NCBI GenBank assembly: GCA_016934645.1
Contig: JAFGSL010000153.1
Span: 1 to 16,503, forward strand
Source: Anaerolineae bacterium
GTDB taxonomy: Bacteria > Chloroflexota > Anaerolineae > B4-G1 > SLSP01
Direction: 5' to 3'
DNA length: 16,503 nucleotides
Position numbers and translations under genes: made by a program. Of this stretch, positions 15,559 to 16,503 are shown one piece after another. The notes under the pieces were generated by a model. That model did no database searches and was not told the origin of the DNA. It was given only the letters and a program-made list of their open reading frames with translations. Numbering within the stretch: the stretch's first letter is position 1; every line of letters starts with the position of its first letter.

Positions 15559-15581
15559 TTGTCAGACAACTGACATATAAT
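15559..15581 (+). promoter_or_regulatory. GntR-type operator overlapping the regulator's promoter
   Basis: Two overlapping palindromes are visible: TTGTC-A-GACAA (15559-15569), which fits the GntR/FadR pattern TNGTNNNACNA, and TGTCAG-ACAA-CTGACA (15560-15575). A perfect -10 TATAAT (15576-15581) follows immediately, without a convincing -35. The site is placed where a bound protein would block transcription of the downstream GntR gene, so autoregulation is likely. Confidence 0.6.
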
Positions 15582-15598
15582 AAGGACCGAGGTTGTGT

Positions 15599-16351
15599 AT
15601 GACAGTGCCCGAACCCACATCCCTGAATATTCGACTCCCCTACGTACAGGTTGAAGAGGCCGTCGCCGGGATGATCGAACAGATGCAACCCGGCGATCAG
15701 TTGCCGACCGAGCCTACGTTGGCGAAACGCCTGGGCGTCTCCCGCGCGACGCTGCGTGAAGCGCTGCGCACGTTCGCCGAACGGGGTCTCCTCGTGCGGC
15801 GGCAAGGCGTCGGGACCTTCGTCGCCTCCCGGATTCCCATCCTCGAGACGGGTCTGGAAGTCCTCGAAAGCCTGGAGCGGATGGCGAAACGGTCGGCATT
15901 GGCGACCAAAGTGGCCCACCTCGAGATCCACGAGCGTTTGGCGACGCCTGAGGAAATGACCGGACTGGACCTCGCCGGCACCGCTCCAAGCGAAGTCCTA
16001 ACCGTGGATCGCGTCATCACCGTGGAAGGCGAACCGGTCGCCGATCTATGCGACGTGGTCCCGCTGGAGTACTTGCGCAAAGAGGCCATCGCCGACGATT
16101 TCGGCGGGTCGGTGCTCGATCTGTTGCTACAACGCAGCGATTTGATGCTATCCACTTCGCGGACCGACATCATCGCCGAGGAAGCCGATTTGCACTATGC
16201 GATGCGCCTTAACATCCCCGCCGGTTCCGCGCTGCTGAAATTGACAGCGCAATTGTACAGCTACGATGAAAAAGTCGTGGATTACTCGGTCAGTTATTTT
16301 GTGCCGGGTCATTTTAAGTTTCATGTCATGCGGAAAGTGGTGAGTAAATAG
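15599..16351 (+). CDS. GntR-family transcriptional regulator with UTRA-like effector domain
   Basis: A DNA-binding repressor or activator of 250 residues. The N-terminal winged helix-turn-helix (about 10-75) has the typical GntR text PGDQLPTEPTLAKRLGVSRATLREALRTFAERGLL followed by RRQGVGTFVA. The C-terminal part (about 95-245) resembles the UTRA ligand-binding fold of HutC-type members (VLTVDRVITVEGEPVADLCDVVP, and PAGSALLKLTAQLYSYDEKVVDYSVSYF near the end). No ligand can be named. The ATG at 15599 is preferred over the TTG two codons upstream because GAGG lies 6 nt before it. A palindromic operator lies directly upstream. The gene is divergent from the GT2 gene. Its TAG stop lies inside a long inverted repeat. 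Likely targets are itself and genes to either side. Confidence 0.93.
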   Translation: MTVPEPTSLNIRLPYVQVEEAVAGMIEQMQPGDQLPTEPTLAKRLGVSRATLREALRTFAERGLLVRRQGVGTFVASRIPILETGLEVLESLERMAKRSALATKVAHLEIHERLATPEEMTGLDLAGTAPSEVLTVDRVITVEGEPVADLCDVVPLEYLRKEAIADDFGGSVLDLLLQRSDLMLSTSRTDIIAEEADLHYAMRLNIPAGSALLKLTAQLYSYDEKVVDYSVSYFVPGHFKFHVMRKVVSK

Positions 16352-16412
16352 CGAATTACGAATGGCGAATTACGAACGCTAGGCTATGATCGGCTATTCG
16401 TAATTCGCTATT
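16347..16412. repeat. 17-bp inverted repeat covering the GntR stop codon, with internal direct repeat
   Basis: Perfect arms AATAGCGAATTACGAAT (16347-16363) and ATTCGTAATTCGCTATT (16396-16412) are separated by 32 nt. The word GCGAATTACGAA occurs twice in direct orientation (16351 and 16365) and once inverted (16397-16408). The GntR stop TAG (16349-16351) is inside the left arm. No T-run follows at once, so it is at best an atypical terminator. It is AT-richer than the flanks and looks like a dispersed intergenic repeat. Confidence 0.72.
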
Positions 16413-16503
16413 CGCTATCTAGCTACCCGACACTTTTTCAGAAATAGGGAAGCCAGCGGAAAACGAAGGCTTCTTGGTTGGTTAAATGACGGTCTATCAT
16501 ATC
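16413..16503. other. Non-coding end of window
   Basis: No supported gene. The only structure seen is a weak 6-bp inverted repeat, GAAGCC (16449-16454) with GGCTTC (16468-16473), around 13 nt. It is followed by a T/G-rich stretch that is not a clean T-run. Confidence 0.4.

Noticed and set aside
16347..16412. CRISPR array
   Set aside because: Only two direct copies of a 12-nt word with a 2-nt gap plus one inverted copy. There is no regular spacer length and there are no cas genes.

Overview
This 16.5 kb window is GC-rich chromosomal DNA, most consistent with a Chloroflexota bacterium (Anaerolineae/Caldilineae-like). That placement is an inference. It rests on a secreted protein ending in a YLPLV-type tail, a GAF/PAS histidine kinase with a degenerate receiver, a very large CHAT-STAND-TPR protein, and a family-39 glycosyltransferase with C-terminal beta-sandwich domains. 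No tRNA, rRNA, CRISPR array or intact insertion sequence is visible.

Layout. Plus strand, 1-1809: threonyl-tRNA synthetase (thrS), closed by a strong intrinsic terminator. After a 57-bp inverted repeat and a clear promoter comes a 981-residue secreted M28 metallopeptidase (2088-5033). It is followed by a multi-branched 86-bp inverted repeat and a second promoter with the same -35/-10 layout. That promoter drives a tight three-gene operon with 5-nt gaps: a hybrid-like sensor histidine kinase (5267-7195), the ribosome-assembly GTPase Der (7201-8601), and an 1100-residue CHAT protease / STAND NTPase / TPR protein (8607-11909). Minus strand, 11978-15436: a glycosylation locus made of a family-2 polyprenyl-phosphate glycosyltransferase and a family-39 membrane glycosyltransferase. 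This locus is visibly broken. Homology jumps between only two reading frames six times, in strict -1/+1 alternation, and the end of the GT2 gene appears joined to a GT39 gene that lacks its N-terminal part. A nested palindrome sits inside the GT39 coding sequence. Plus strand, 15599-16351: a GntR/UTRA regulator with a palindromic operator in its promoter and its stop codon inside a 17-bp inverted repeat.

How the genes fit together. thrS and der are housekeeping genes. The strongest candidate for an undescribed system is the CHAT-STAND-TPR protein (catalytic pair H227/C278, Walker A K442, Walker B D522, six C-terminal TPRs). It has the architecture of NLR-like bacterial conflict or cell-suicide proteins, but here it is translationally coupled to an orphan sensor kinase and to Der rather than lying in a defence island. 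Linking ribosome or signal status to a caspase-like protease is a hypothesis from gene order only. The secreted peptidase and the sugar transferases are envelope functions. The GntR gene probably controls itself, the divergent glycosyltransferase, or genes beyond the window.
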